From the NCBI RefSeq assembly GCF_002156965.1, contig NZ_CP021324.1, forward strand, positions 694,681-758,680: a stretch of 64,000 bases of DNA. The letters are read 5' to 3'. Positions 18,176 to 25,993 of the stretch are shown one piece after another. The stretch comes from Candidatus Nitrosomarinus catalina (GTDB lineage Archaea; Thermoproteota; Nitrososphaeria; Nitrososphaerales; Nitrosopumilaceae). Under the pieces are notes generated by a model. That model was given only the letters and a program-made list of their open reading frames with translations. It searched no databases and was not told the origin of the DNA. Within the stretch, counting starts at the first letter, position 1. The number at the start of each line of letters is the position of its first letter. The position numbers and the translations under genes are program-made.

Positions 18176-19198
18176 ATGGTTTTAGACACGAATAATGAAA
18201 AATTTGCAACATCAGATGAGAAAATTCAAGAATTAACGGAAATATCGCAAAAGTATTCAAAAATCATCTCAAGGGCCATATTAGAAACAGAGAAAAATAT
18301 TATTGGTCAAGAAGACGTGGTTAAGAAAATTCTAATTTCAATTATTTCAGATGGGCATGTACTACTAGAAAGTGTCCCAGGATTGGCTAAAACATTGTTG
18401 ATCAAAACAATGGCAGATATCTTTAGCGTAAGGAATGTTAGAATACAATTTACACCTGACTTACTCCCAGCCGATATTTTAGGAACAAAAATTTATAAAA
18501 ATAATTCCAATTCATTTGAAATTCAAAAAGGGCCAATTTTTCATAATTTTGTTTTAGCAGATGAAATAAACCGTGCACCGCCAAAAGTTCAATCAGCCCT
18601 ACTAGAATCAATGCAAGAAAAGCAAGTTAGTATACATGGAGAAACATTTCAATTAGAAAAACCATTTTTAGTTCTTGCAACTCAAAATCCAATTGAAAAT
18701 GAAGGAACCTACAAGCTACCTGAAGCTCAGGTGGATAGATTTGCATTAAAAATTTTAATTGACTATCCTACAAAAGAAAATGAAATTAAAATTATTGAAA
18801 ACAATACAATTGAAACAGAAATTAAAGCAGAATCAATTTTAAAACCAACTCAAATTTTAGAAATGCAAGAATTTAACTCAAAAATTTATGCCGATAAAAT
18901 AATTTTAAAATATGTTGCAAGTATAGTGGATTCTACAAGAAATCCAGACAATTATGAATTAGACTTGGAAAATATTATTGAATTCGGTGCATCTCCAAGA
19001 GCCTCAATTTGGCTAATTAAAACAGCAAAAGCTAATGCCCTGATAAATGGTAGAGGCTATGTCATTTCTGAAGATATTAAAGAAGTTGCACATGATGTAT
19101 TACGTCACAGATTAATCCTTACTTTTGAAGCAGAAGCAGATGAGATAACTACCGATAAAGTAATCGATATGATCCTAGATAAGATACCATCACCATAA
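18176..19198 (+). CDS. MoxR-family AAA+ ATPase
   Basis: 340 residues. Walker A is ESVPGLAKT (about 65-73), Walker B is VLADEINRAPPK followed by the sensor-1 region LATQNPIENEGTY and arginine-finger region PEAQVDRF. This is a complete MoxR ATPase. MoxR proteins act with vWA-domain partners in metal insertion or complex assembly; here DUF58 and vWA genes follow directly (2 bp gap, then an overlap), forming the classic three-gene module. Confidence 0.93.
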   Translation: MVLDTNNEKFATSDEKIQELTEISQKYSKIISRAILETEKNIIGQEDVVKKILISIISDGHVLLESVPGLAKTLLIKTMADIFSVRNVRIQFTPDLLPADILGTKIYKNNSNSFEIQKGPIFHNFVLADEINRAPPKVQSALLESMQEKQVSIHGETFQLEKPFLVLATQNPIENEGTYKLPEAQVDRFALKILIDYPTKENEIKIIENNTIETEIKAESILKPTQILEMQEFNSKIYADKIILKYVASIVDSTRNPDNYELDLENIIEFGASPRASIWLIKTAKANALINGRGYVISEDIKEVAHDVLRHRLILTFEAEADEITTDKVIDMILDKIPSP

Positions 19199-19200
19199 AA

Positions 19201-20079
19201 ATGAGCAAAATTTCAGAATTATTAGGGCAAATTAAAAATTTACAAATTCAGACAAAGAATTTAGTAGAAGGAATAGAGTCCGGGGCTTATAATTCCAAAT
19301 TCAGAGGCGGAGGAATCGAATTTTCAGAAGTTAGAGAATATATTCCAGGAGACGACGTAAAACGAATCGATTGGAACGTTTCTGCTAGGCACAATTCACT
19401 GTTTGTAAAAGAATTTGTGGAAGAAAATGAACTGAATATCTACCTAATTGTAGATTTATCAGCAAGTAATAATTTCGGGTTTAAGAAATCAAAATTAGAC
19501 TTAAGTTTTGAAGTTGTAGTATCACTCGTGTTTTTAGCACTAAAAAATAATGACAGATTAGGTTTAGGTATTTTTACAGATCAATTAGAAAAATTTATTC
19601 CGTCAAAAAAAGGTAAAAGACAACTTCTAAGAATAATTAAAGAATTAATAGAATATCAACCAAAGAGTAAGGAAACCAATATTTTAAAATCATTATCAAC
19701 ATTAAAAAATAAATTAAAAAGAAAAAGTGTAATTTACATCATTTCTGATTTTATTTCAGACTCGTATGAAAAACCATTAAAAATTTTAAAATTACATCAT
19801 GAAGTTATTTTAATTAATATTTCAGACATTAATGAAATGAAAATTCCTGATATTGGATATGCGTATATTGAAGATTCAGAAACAGAAGAACAAATACTAG
19901 TTAATACTTCAAGCAAAATTTTTCAAAAACAATATAGTAAAATTATGAATCAAAAAATTATTGAAAATCAAAATAGTATGAAGAAAATTGGAGTAGATAT
20001 TATCAATCTAAACAATGAAGAATCATTTGATATTACAATTAACAAGTACTTTAGAAATAAGTGGAGAATGAAAAACTAA
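19201..20079 (+). CDS. DUF58 domain protein
   Basis: 292 residues. The DUF58 signature REYIPGDDVKRIDWNVSARH (about 43-62) is present, followed by a vWA-like fold with a degenerate metal site (IVDLSASNNFG). DUF58 proteins are partners of MoxR ATPases. It starts 2 bp after the moxR stop and its TAA overlaps the ATG of the next gene (TAATG), so the three genes are translated as a unit. Confidence 0.9.
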   Translation: MSKISELLGQIKNLQIQTKNLVEGIESGAYNSKFRGGGIEFSEVREYIPGDDVKRIDWNVSARHNSLFVKEFVEENELNIYLIVDLSASNNFGFKKSKLDLSFEVVVSLVFLALKNNDRLGLGIFTDQLEKFIPSKKGKRQLLRIIKELIEYQPKSKETNILKSLSTLKNKLKRKSVIYIISDFISDSYEKPLKILKLHHEVILINISDINEMKIPDIGYAYIEDSETEEQILVNTSSKIFQKQYSKIMNQKIIENQNSMKKIGVDIINLNNEESFDITINKYFRNKWRMKN

Positions 20080-21023
20080 TGGAGTTTGGATTTATCAATG
20101 CACTATTTCTTTTTCTTTTAATTCCTGTTTTAATTTTTGTATATTACAAATACAATACAGGAAAAAAAGAATCAATTTTAAAATTCAGTACATTAAAAGT
20201 TATCAAACAAACAAACACCAAAAATAACGGAATCAGAAAACATAGTCCATTTGTATTAATCATACTTGTATTATCACTCATCATAATTGCCCTTGCAAAT
20301 CCTCAAATTGTAACTATGGGTGCTGAAAAAGGAATCAACATAGGCATAGTTTTAGATGGTTCAGAAAGTATGGCTGCATCAGACTACAACCCTACAAGAT
20401 TAGAAGCAGCAAAAAAGGCAATTAATTCACTCATAGAAAAGACTCCAAATACTAACAATGTAGGAGTCGTGGTCTTTGAAACAGGTGCAGGAACAATTTC
20501 CTATCTAACCCCCGTAAAAGAAAAAACAATTAATTCAATTTCGTCAATTCAACAAGGGACAGGAGCAACTGCAATTGGAGATGGCTTATCATTAGGAATT
20601 GATATGGTATCATCAATTTTAGATAAAAAGCGAGTTATCATTCTTCTTAGTGATGGCATACACAATTCAGGATTAGTTACACCTGAACAGGCAACACAAT
20701 ATGCAATTTTAAACAATGTCCAGGTTCATACTATTGGAATTGGGTCAGAAAATCCAGTTTATCTCCGTGATGACATATACGGTGAACCTCAATATGCCGA
20801 ATTAGACGAACTGGCACTTCAGGAAATTGCTAATAGTACGGGCGGAATGTATTTCAAATCATTGGACGATAAGACGTTGAATGAAATATTATTGGAATTG
20901 AATGCAAATCTAGAATATGAAAAAGAATTATCAACAATTCGAGATTGGTTTATTGGGTCAGCGATCATTATTCTTTTAATAGACATTTACATAATTTACG
21001 GAAGATTCAGAATAGCTGCATAA
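20079..21023 (+). CDS. membrane-anchored vWA protein (BatA-like)
   Basis: 314 residues from the ATG at 20079; a GTG 18 bp upstream is possible but lies inside the DUF58 gene. N-terminal membrane helices (about 5-22 and 57-75), then a von Willebrand A domain with an intact MIDAS motif (DGSESM, about 93-98; TGAT region; LLSDGIHNSG), and a C-terminal membrane helix (about 292-312). This is the BatA/BatB layout of MoxR-associated proteins. It probably docks the MoxR-DUF58 pair at the membrane. Confidence 0.9.
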   Translation: MEFGFINALFLFLLIPVLIFVYYKYNTGKKESILKFSTLKVIKQTNTKNNGIRKHSPFVLIILVLSLIIIALANPQIVTMGAEKGINIGIVLDGSESMAASDYNPTRLEAAKKAINSLIEKTPNTNNVGVVVFETGAGTISYLTPVKEKTINSISSIQQGTGATAIGDGLSLGIDMVSSILDKKRVIILLSDGIHNSGLVTPEQATQYAILNNVQVHTIGIGSENPVYLRDDIYGEPQYAELDELALQEIANSTGGMYFKSLDDKTLNEILLELNANLEYEKELSTIRDWFIGSAIIILLIDIYIIYGRFRIAA

Positions 21024-21127
21024 TAATTATAAAAAAAATTTAAAAATAAAAAATAGCGATCTTATTGATGTGAAAAAGTTAAACACTCAAGTAATTTTTT
21101 TTAAATTTAATTTTTAACAAAAAGATA

Positions 21128-21244
21128 ATTCTATAGGGTTTAGAGTCAGAGACATCTCGCGGTGTTAGCTGGAAGAGCCCAATGCTCACATAAACTAGTT
21201 AATGCATTACAGAGTCTCCAAAATACGGAGACTGACTTTTTTTT
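21128..21244 (+). ncRNA. candidate non-coding RNA ending in hairpin plus T-run
   Basis: The 286-bp gap after the vWA gene holds a GC-richer stretch without an ORF. It contains a small hairpin GAGC (21175-21178) / GCTC (21184-21187) with a CCAAT loop, and ends with a strong 7-bp hairpin and eight T residues. An alternative pairing of GAGAC (21149-21153) with GTCTC (21214-21218) competes with that terminal hairpin. It is either an independent small RNA or the leader of the gene at 21310. It has no tRNA T-loop. The 5' end is a guess. Confidence 0.45.
21213..21244 (+). terminator. hairpin plus T8, terminator-like
   Basis: AGTCTCC (21213-21219) pairs perfectly with GGAGACT (21227-21233) around a 7-nt loop and is followed 3 bases later by TTTTTTTT (21237-21244). 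The T-run alone would end archaeal transcription; the perfect hairpin makes this the clearest such site in the window. Confidence 0.6.
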
Positions 21245-21309
21245 CAGGGCAATATCAAAAAATAGCAGAAATTATGAAAATTAATTAATTAAATTTCAAT
21301 TAACATAAT

Positions 21310-21726
21310 ATGCCATTAGATAAAATTAAAGAAGTTGAAGAATATGCAGAAACCCATAAATCTTCAGTCCTACATATTCAGAACAATCCAGTTGGATGTA
21401 TCATAGAGAATAATTCTGAAAACAGATTAAAATTTGAATCAGTAGAAAATCAATCACAAATTAAGGCAAGTTTAAGAGGATTTCTAAACAAACATGAAGA
21501 AATAGGATTAGTAATGGGATGTAAATTTAAAATTGAAATCAATCAAGAATTGCTAGAATATACAGTGTATCCATCCACGGATTTTATTGAATCAATAATT
21601 TTCAACGAGACAATATTTCTTATTGATAATAAAATGAACCAAATTTTTTCTTGCAAAATTTTAACTGATCAATTTGTAAAAACTAAATCAGAATTTGAAA
21701 AATTCAAAAAATTATCCAAAAATTAA
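21310..21726 (+). CDS. hypothetical protein, 138 residues
   Basis: Not recognised. A soluble alpha/beta protein with alternating strands (SVLHIQNNPVGCIIEN, LVMGCKFKIEI, FSCKILTDQF) and no metal or nucleotide motif. ATG start, directly after the candidate RNA and terminator at 21128-21244. It converges with the SHOCT-domain gene, overlapping by 4 bp. Confidence 0.65.
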   Translation: MPLDKIKEVEEYAETHKSSVLHIQNNPVGCIIENNSENRLKFESVENQSQIKASLRGFLNKHEEIGLVMGCKFKIEINQELLEYTVYPSTDFIESIIFNETIFLIDNKMNQIFSCKILTDQFVKTKSEFEKFKKLSKN

Positions 21727-22250
21727 ATTGTTGAAAGGAGTTTCTTTTTCTTTTCTTGAAATTCTTTAGCAGTAATTACTCCAGCATCCTTTAGTCTTGC
21801 TAAACTTTCTAAGAGTTCAAGATTTTCTTTTTTAGAAACTTTTAAGGACTTGCCAACTTTCACGGTTTTTTGAATTTTAGATTTAGCTGTAGTTTTAAGT
21901 TTTGAACCTAAAACATGACGCTTGTCAGAAATTTTTTCAGTAATTTGGAATCCCTTTTTTTTAGCCTGACTTACAATTTCTTGAGATTTCTGTTTAGTTA
22001 CATCATCAATTAACTTATGTTTTTTAGCCATTTGGCTAATTTCCAGAGTCTTTTTTTTGGCTAGTCGAGTTTGATACTTTAGATCCTTTATAATTTCATT
22101 TTTACTTTTTTGTTCAAATCGTCTAGTATATTCCTGGATAAGTAAGATAGGAAATGGAGAATACTCTACATCAGAATAGTATCTAATTATTGTCTCATCA
22201 GATAATTTTTTAAGATATTCTTTAAAGGATGCTTCAGATTTAAGTGCCAT
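21723..22250 (-). CDS. SHOCT-domain protein, 175 residues
   Basis: The last 30 residues (LARLKDAGVITAKEFQEKKKKLL) are a SHOCT domain, a short helical oligomerisation or targeting motif. The upstream part is very basic and Lys-rich with predicted long helices, and the first 45 residues form a separate small helical unit (KEYLKKLSDETIIRYYSD). No membrane segment. A scaffolding or nucleic-acid-associated role is possible but unproven. ATG start. Confidence 0.7.
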   Translation of the reverse strand: MALKSEASFKEYLKKLSDETIIRYYSDVEYSPFPILLIQEYTRRFEQKSKNEIIKDLKYQTRLAKKKTLEISQMAKKHKLIDDVTKQKSQEIVSQAKKKGFQITEKISDKRHVLGSKLKTTAKSKIQKTVKVGKSLKVSKKENLELLESLARLKDAGVITAKEFQEKKKKLLSTI

Positions 22251-22317
22251 ATTTTAAATCAAATTAATCATCATAAAAAGATTATACTTGATTGATTAAA
22301 TATCAAAAATTAAGAAT

Positions 22318-22668
22318 TCAACTGGACCAAATAGGTTGGGATTTTAGCCAATTGATTAAATCCACGTATAGACTACTTTTTTGCATGTTTAATACACCAA
22401 TTTCTAAGTTAGTTGAAGATTTTACAGTCTTTGAATAATTTTCACATTTTGCAAAAATCACTTTATCTAAAAACATTTCATTATTCATTTCTTTTTTAGC
22501 CAGTTCCTCAGATTCAGTCATTGCAAAACTTGCAAACAATACACCATCTACCCAATAGGCATTTGCAGATTCTAATGAAGACATCATACCAATAAGATCA
22601 TCAAGACTGAGTTGTATCATGTCACGAACATAGATTTTATCATAGGGTTTGTGAACGAATTCAGTCAT
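22318..22668 (-). CDS. hypothetical protein, 116 residues
   Basis: Not recognised. A soluble protein with a MIQLSLDDLIGMMSSLE helix, then strands (AYWVDGVLFASFAMTES), one cysteine (FAKCENYSK), and a C-terminal LINWLKSQPIW helix. Possibly a small sensor-like alpha/beta fold. ATG start; a separate unit with about 70 bp to each neighbour. Confidence 0.6.
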   Translation of the reverse strand: MTEFVHKPYDKIYVRDMIQLSLDDLIGMMSSLESANAYWVDGVLFASFAMTESEELAKKEMNNEMFLDKVIFAKCENYSKTVKSSTNLEIGVLNMQKSSLYVDLINWLKSQPIWSS

Positions 22669-22737
22669 AAAATTATCTAATTTTAGAGATTAATGAATAT
22701 TTGTAAATTTTATAATGGTATTTTTTAAATAAAGTGT

Positions 22738-22974
22738 ATGTCAGAATCATCAAGCGAACCTACAGATCATGAATTATTTGTAACAGAATTTCCAAAAGGT
22801 AATTTTGGAATTGTAGATTATCTACAAGGTCGTGTGCATTTTGCATTAATGGACCAAATGAAATTAATGCATAAATCAGGAATGAACCAAGAGCAGATCA
22901 AAGAAGCAATAATAAAAACAGTGACAGAGATTGTAGAGAATTTTGAGCCAAAAAAAGAATCAGAAAGTGCTTGA
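22738..22974 (+). CDS. hypothetical protein, 78 residues
   Basis: Not recognised. The middle (NFGIVDYLQGRVHFALMDQMKL) and the following helix (NQEQIKEAIIKTVTEIVENF) suggest a small helical protein. ATG start; an AT-rich TATA-like tract lies about 20-25 bp upstream. Its 3' end overlaps by 15 bp the tiny minus-strand gene at 22960. Confidence 0.6.
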   Translation: MSESSSEPTDHELFVTEFPKGNFGIVDYLQGRVHFALMDQMKLMHKSGMNQEQIKEAIIKTVTEIVENFEPKKESESA

Positions 22975-23100
22975 TTCTAATTTACTAGATTCCATCATCA
23001 AAATTTTATGACATTTGCAGTAACAATTTGTATGCGGTAAATCATTATCATTTCTATACCTGCATTCTTTTGTATGTTCAATATCCATTGGATTTTGCAT
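22960..23100 (-). CDS. small Cys-rich protein, 46 residues
   Basis: Translating the minus strand from the ATG at 23100 gives 46 residues with HTKECRY and HTNCYCKCHK: cysteines 13, 26, 28, 30 and nearby histidines 9, 23 and 31. That density of ligands fits a small zinc protein. It runs tail-to-tail into the 22738 gene with a 15-bp overlap. Short, but the Cys/His pattern makes a chance ORF less likely. Confidence 0.5.
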   Translation of the reverse strand: MQNPMDIEHTKECRYRNDNDLPHTNCYCKCHKILMMESSKLESSTF

Positions 23101-23133
23101 CTACATTCATTAAAAAATCAATAAAATAAAGTT

Positions 23134-23274
23134 ATGAAAACAAGAATTCATTTCAGAATAAGTAATCAAAAAGATTACTCATCTGAAATTAACCAGGATG
23201 AGCCTATAGCATCTTCCCAATTAGTTGAGGTGGTGTTATCATTCATGAATACAGTAAATCAAATTTGCATTTAA
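23134..23274 (+). CDS. hypothetical protein, 46 residues
   Basis: ATG to TAA, 46 residues: a basic start (MKTRIHFRIS), an acidic middle and a hydrophobic helix (SQLVEVVLSFMNTVNQI). Divergent from the Cys-rich gene at 22960 with 33 bp between starts. No motif. Coding is plausible from composition only. Confidence 0.35.
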   Translation: MKTRIHFRISNQKDYSSEINQDEPIASSQLVEVVLSFMNTVNQICI

Positions 23275-23384
23275 AAGAGATGAACGATTGATCAGTAGCA
23301 ATGTTATGAATGATTTGATAGTGATTCTTTATATGGATTTCAAACGATTATCGGCAATTGTCCATAAGTAATGAATAAGATATT

Positions 23385-23864
23385 TTAGATTTCATTATTT
23401 TTTTTGTTATGGGCAGTTCTTTCAAAATAATATTCTTGTTTTTTCAAATCTTTTTCAGAAATAATTCTGCATTTTCTCATTGGTACAAGTCGAGATATTT
23501 GCTCATAAGTAGTCATATCTCTAACATCAGAAGCATATGCAATTTGCAATAAAGGAGGTTTTTCTTCAATCATAGGTTTTGCTTGCTCGTAACCCCCACT
23601 TTGTATCATACCAGTTCTAAATAGGCCAATATGTTCAGAACTTTTAGAGATTTGAGGATCCTCATAGCAACAAATTGAAAATTCACCATTATCTTTTTCA
23701 ATAATTGTTAATCGAGTAAACTTGTCACTCCATTCTTCTATTTCTTGTGCAATAGTTGTTGCTTCTTTTTTATCTTCAAAAACAGTAGAGACTACAAGTC
23801 TATCTTTTTCATAAGCCCATGATATTCCATAAAAATTATCATGCCAATCAATTTCAAATGACAT
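23385..23864 (-). CDS. hypothetical protein, 159 residues
   Basis: Not recognised. A soluble alpha/beta protein starting MSFEIDWHDNFYGISWAYEKD; the middle contains a CCYED stretch and the C-terminus is basic with a RLVPMRKCRIIS segment. No signal peptide or membrane helix. ATG start. The downstream gap to the next gene upstream holds the candidate RNA at 23922. Confidence 0.6.
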   Translation of the reverse strand: MSFEIDWHDNFYGISWAYEKDRLVVSTVFEDKKEATTIAQEIEEWSDKFTRLTIIEKDNGEFSICCYEDPQISKSSEHIGLFRTGMIQSGGYEQAKPMIEEKPPLLQIAYASDVRDMTTYEQISRLVPMRKCRIISEKDLKKQEYYFERTAHNKKNNEI

Positions 23865-23921
23865 AACTTAGATCAAAAATATCACAAATTAATGCTTTGC
23901 ATTTAAAAATAATTAAAAGAT

Positions 23922-23995
23922 GAATAAGCCCAGAGCAAAATCCCGGTTAGTTTCCTTTAGAGCATTACACTCAGGGGGTTAAGGTGGACTTATTC
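23922..23995. ncRNA. candidate structured RNA closed by 7-bp helix
   Basis: GAATAAG (23922-23928) pairs perfectly with CTTATTC (23989-23995). Inside, CCA (23930-23932) can pair with TGG (23985-23987), and AATCCC (23939-23944) with GGGGTT (23975-23980, one G-U). This GC-rich island of 74 nt lies in an AT-rich 277-bp gap between two minus-strand genes. The size and end pairing resemble a tRNA, but no T-loop or D-arm fits. The strand is undetermined. Function unknown. Confidence 0.4.
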
Positions 23996-24141
23996 CTAAT
24001 ACTAACAATAGGAAGTTATCATAAATAAGTATAATTTTTTTTATGTAATTTTTACAAATTATTATAAAATAATTACAGATCAAAATAAAAAAATTACAAC
24101 TTTTTGTCTGAATTTCATAAATTGAATCACATTAAAAATAA

Positions 24142-25110
24142 TTACAAAACAGAATATTCTTTTTTTGATTCAACTAGATCTAACAATAAGTTTTTTGGAA
24201 AAGGATCAAATAGGGATTGTTCTAGAATAATTTTTACATCATATCTTAATGCCCAAGAATAGAGTAGTGTAGATATTTCTGATTGTAAAATTAAATCATT
24301 TTCAAACTCATCAATTAATGATTGATAATGAGATTTTTCAGATTCAGATAATTTTGATTTTACAAAATTAAACATGTATTCAAATGTGTTAATCATAGGG
24401 GTTTTTTTTACAGGGGAGGACAATACATCATATGCAATTTTTTGAAATTTCTTTGAAATAATTTCAAAGTCATCCTCAATTTTAAAAATCAAACCAAGTT
24501 CAGCTGTTAATGTTTCATCATGACATAAAAATAAAAGCATATTTTTTGAATAGAATTCAAATAATTTTGCAATAGACTGGGATTCTAAAGATTCTCGTAA
24601 ATTTGCTAAAACAAAAATCCTCGTTAGAAAATGCTCCCTAATTGCAATATTTTCAAGTCTTTTTTCATCTTCCTTAACCATATTGGGGAATTCTGCAGAT
24701 ACACCTTCAGAAAACATTCCAGAAGTTTTTTGATATCCAGAATCTGTACCTAATTTATGATATAATCTAACATTAGATATTCCACATGTAGGGGAATCTC
24801 GTTTAAAGATAAAACCATCAAGAATATCCACAGAGCTAACAAATTTTTTTGTAAAATTATGCATTTCTTCAGTTAGATTTTTTTCTGATGAAGGTTGATA
24901 GAGATTTTTTATTCCATCAATTTTAACAAGTCTAATAGGTTTTCTAGGAGTACCCAATCCAATTCCAACCTCAGGGCAAACTTGAACAAAATCCACATAT
25001 TTTTTCATATTTCTAACAAAATTGTTATTGATTCTACTACCATCATATCTACACATTTCAAATTCGAGGCATTTACTGATACCAATTATTGGTCGTGAAA
25101 AATCACTCAT
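24142..25110 (-). CDS. DUF523 (TudS-like) - DUF1722 (YbgA) fusion protein
   Basis: 322 residues from the ATG at 25110; a TTG four codons upstream is less likely since the TATA box lies about 25 bp from 25110. The N-terminal half is DUF523: GISKCLEFEMCRYDG, VCPEVGIGLGTPR and RDSPTCG supply the cysteines that hold an Fe-S cluster in thiouracil desulfidase TudS. The C-terminal half matches DUF1722/YbgA, though divergent. In Escherichia coli ybgA is next to the photolyase gene phrB. The promoter carries the same TTAGCACTA element as the 50-61 kb cluster. Likely role: repair or detoxification of modified nucleobases; inferred. Confidence 0.8.
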   Translation of the reverse strand: MSDFSRPIIGISKCLEFEMCRYDGSRINNNFVRNMKKYVDFVQVCPEVGIGLGTPRKPIRLVKIDGIKNLYQPSSEKNLTEEMHNFTKKFVSSVDILDGFIFKRDSPTCGISNVRLYHKLGTDSGYQKTSGMFSEGVSAEFPNMVKEDEKRLENIAIREHFLTRIFVLANLRESLESQSIAKLFEFYSKNMLLFLCHDETLTAELGLIFKIEDDFEIISKKFQKIAYDVLSSPVKKTPMINTFEYMFNFVKSKLSESEKSHYQSLIDEFENDLILQSEISTLLYSWALRYDVKIILEQSLFDPFPKNLLLDLVESKKEYSVL

Positions 25111-25158
25111 ATGAAAATTCAAACTTCAGTGAATATAACTGGAAATAAAATATTTAGA

Positions 25159-25167
25159 TAGTGCTAA
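25159..25167 (-). promoter_or_regulatory. TTAGCACTA element upstream of DUF523-DUF1722 gene
   Basis: Plus strand reads TAGTGCTAA, which is TTAGCACTA on the coding strand. It lies 49 bp upstream of the ATG at 25110 and about 21 bp upstream of a TATA-like TATATTC (25132-25138 region). Spacing and orientation match the copies in the 51-61 kb cluster. Confidence 0.65.
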
Positions 25168-25222
25168 CGATAACCACAATAAAAATAATTGAATTAAAAA
25201 AAATAATTCAAATGCAACTATT

Positions 25223-25432
25223 CTAGTGCCTATTTTTCATTGAGTCATATTTTTTTCTAGATTTACTATTTCTAGGATGTGTTCTTAACATATATCCACA
25301 ACAAGGACACCATATTCCATCCCATTGGATAAAAATTTCACATGTTTGACATCTTTTTTGCCCAGCAGCATACCGACTTCCAGTAATAGTTTTTTTTACA
25401 CTAAACTGAATACAAATTTTTTTACAAACCAT
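25223..25432 (-). CDS. small zinc-ribbon protein of the GQKRC family
   Basis: Start chosen at the ATG at 25432 (MVCKKICIQF), because this aligns with the paralogue at 59338. 69 residues: N-terminal C-x3-C, then YAAGQKRCQTCEIFIQWDG, WCPCCGYMLRTHPR and a basic tail. Two CxxC pairs form a zinc ribbon. The same blocks (GQKRC..C.IF, C.CC...LRT.PR) appear at 59338. It overlaps the tiny upstream gene by 11 bp, so both are probably one transcript. Confidence 0.75.
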   Translation of the reverse strand: MVCKKICIQFSVKKTITGSRYAAGQKRCQTCEIFIQWDGIWCPCCGYMLRTHPRNSKSRKKYDSMKNRH

Positions 25433-25574
25433 TGAAATCAGCATGAATATGAGTTTGAACATCTACAACGTTCTTACAACAATTACAGATGGTAGTTGTG
25501 ATTAAACGACATTTTAAACATAAATCTAATTCTTTAATTTCACATCCGCACAATCTACATAATTTATTATTCAT
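25422..25574 (-). CDS. small Cys-rich protein, 50 residues
   Basis: Fifty residues: KLCRLCGCE, LCLKCRL and ICNCCKNVVD give seven or more cysteines in CxxC-like pairs, followed by THIHAD. Likely binds one or two zinc ions. The stop overlaps the start of the zinc-ribbon gene at 25432 by 11 bp, which suggests coupled translation. Confidence 0.6.
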   Translation of the reverse strand: MNNKLCRLCGCEIKELDLCLKCRLITTTICNCCKNVVDVQTHIHADFNGL

Positions 25575-25600
25575 TTTAAAAAAAAGAAAAACTCACCTAC

Positions 25601-25906
25601 CTAATTATTAGATAAGACAGATAAGATAGGCATTGCATCCCATTCATACATGGAATAATTTAAAATTCCAGAACAAATTTGATCATATTTTTTGAAAAAA
25701 TCATCTGCTTCCTTTTTTGTAGCCTCAAAAACAGCCATGCCTGTAACATCATCATTAAATGGACCAGACCACATAATTTTGCCTGCACTTTGCCAATCAT
25801 CGGTTAGACTTTGGATTTGAGGAGCAATTCTTTCAATATCCGAGGGATTTACTTCATCTTTAAACACTGTAATAATGACCCAAGGCTTTGTTTCAATTTG
25901 ACTCAT
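25601..25906 (-). CDS. YCII-like dimeric alpha/beta-barrel protein
   Basis: 101 residues. The pattern (WVIITVFKDE strand, long helix ERIAPQIQSLTDDWQSAG, IMWSGPFND strand-turn, MAVFEATKKEADDFFKKY, then YEWDAMPI) fits the ferredoxin-like dimeric alpha/beta-barrel fold of YCII-related proteins. Catalytic residues cannot be assigned. ATG start; 27 bp downstream of it, toward lower coordinates, lies the small Cys-rich gene at 25422. Confidence 0.6.
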   Translation of the reverse strand: MSQIETKPWVIITVFKDEVNPSDIERIAPQIQSLTDDWQSAGKIMWSGPFNDDVTGMAVFEATKKEADDFFKKYDQICSGILNYSMYEWDAMPILSVLSNN

Positions 25907-25993
25907 AAAGAAAAATTCTCAAATATCCTTTTAAAACTAAATAACAATCTTGCATCATAAAATAATTGCATGAAACAAATTAATGAAGAAAAA

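Noticed and set aside
23922-23995. tRNA gene
   Set aside because: The closing helix and size fit, but no T-loop, D-arm or anticodon arm could be placed; a simple permuted arrangement also leaves no room for acceptor strands.
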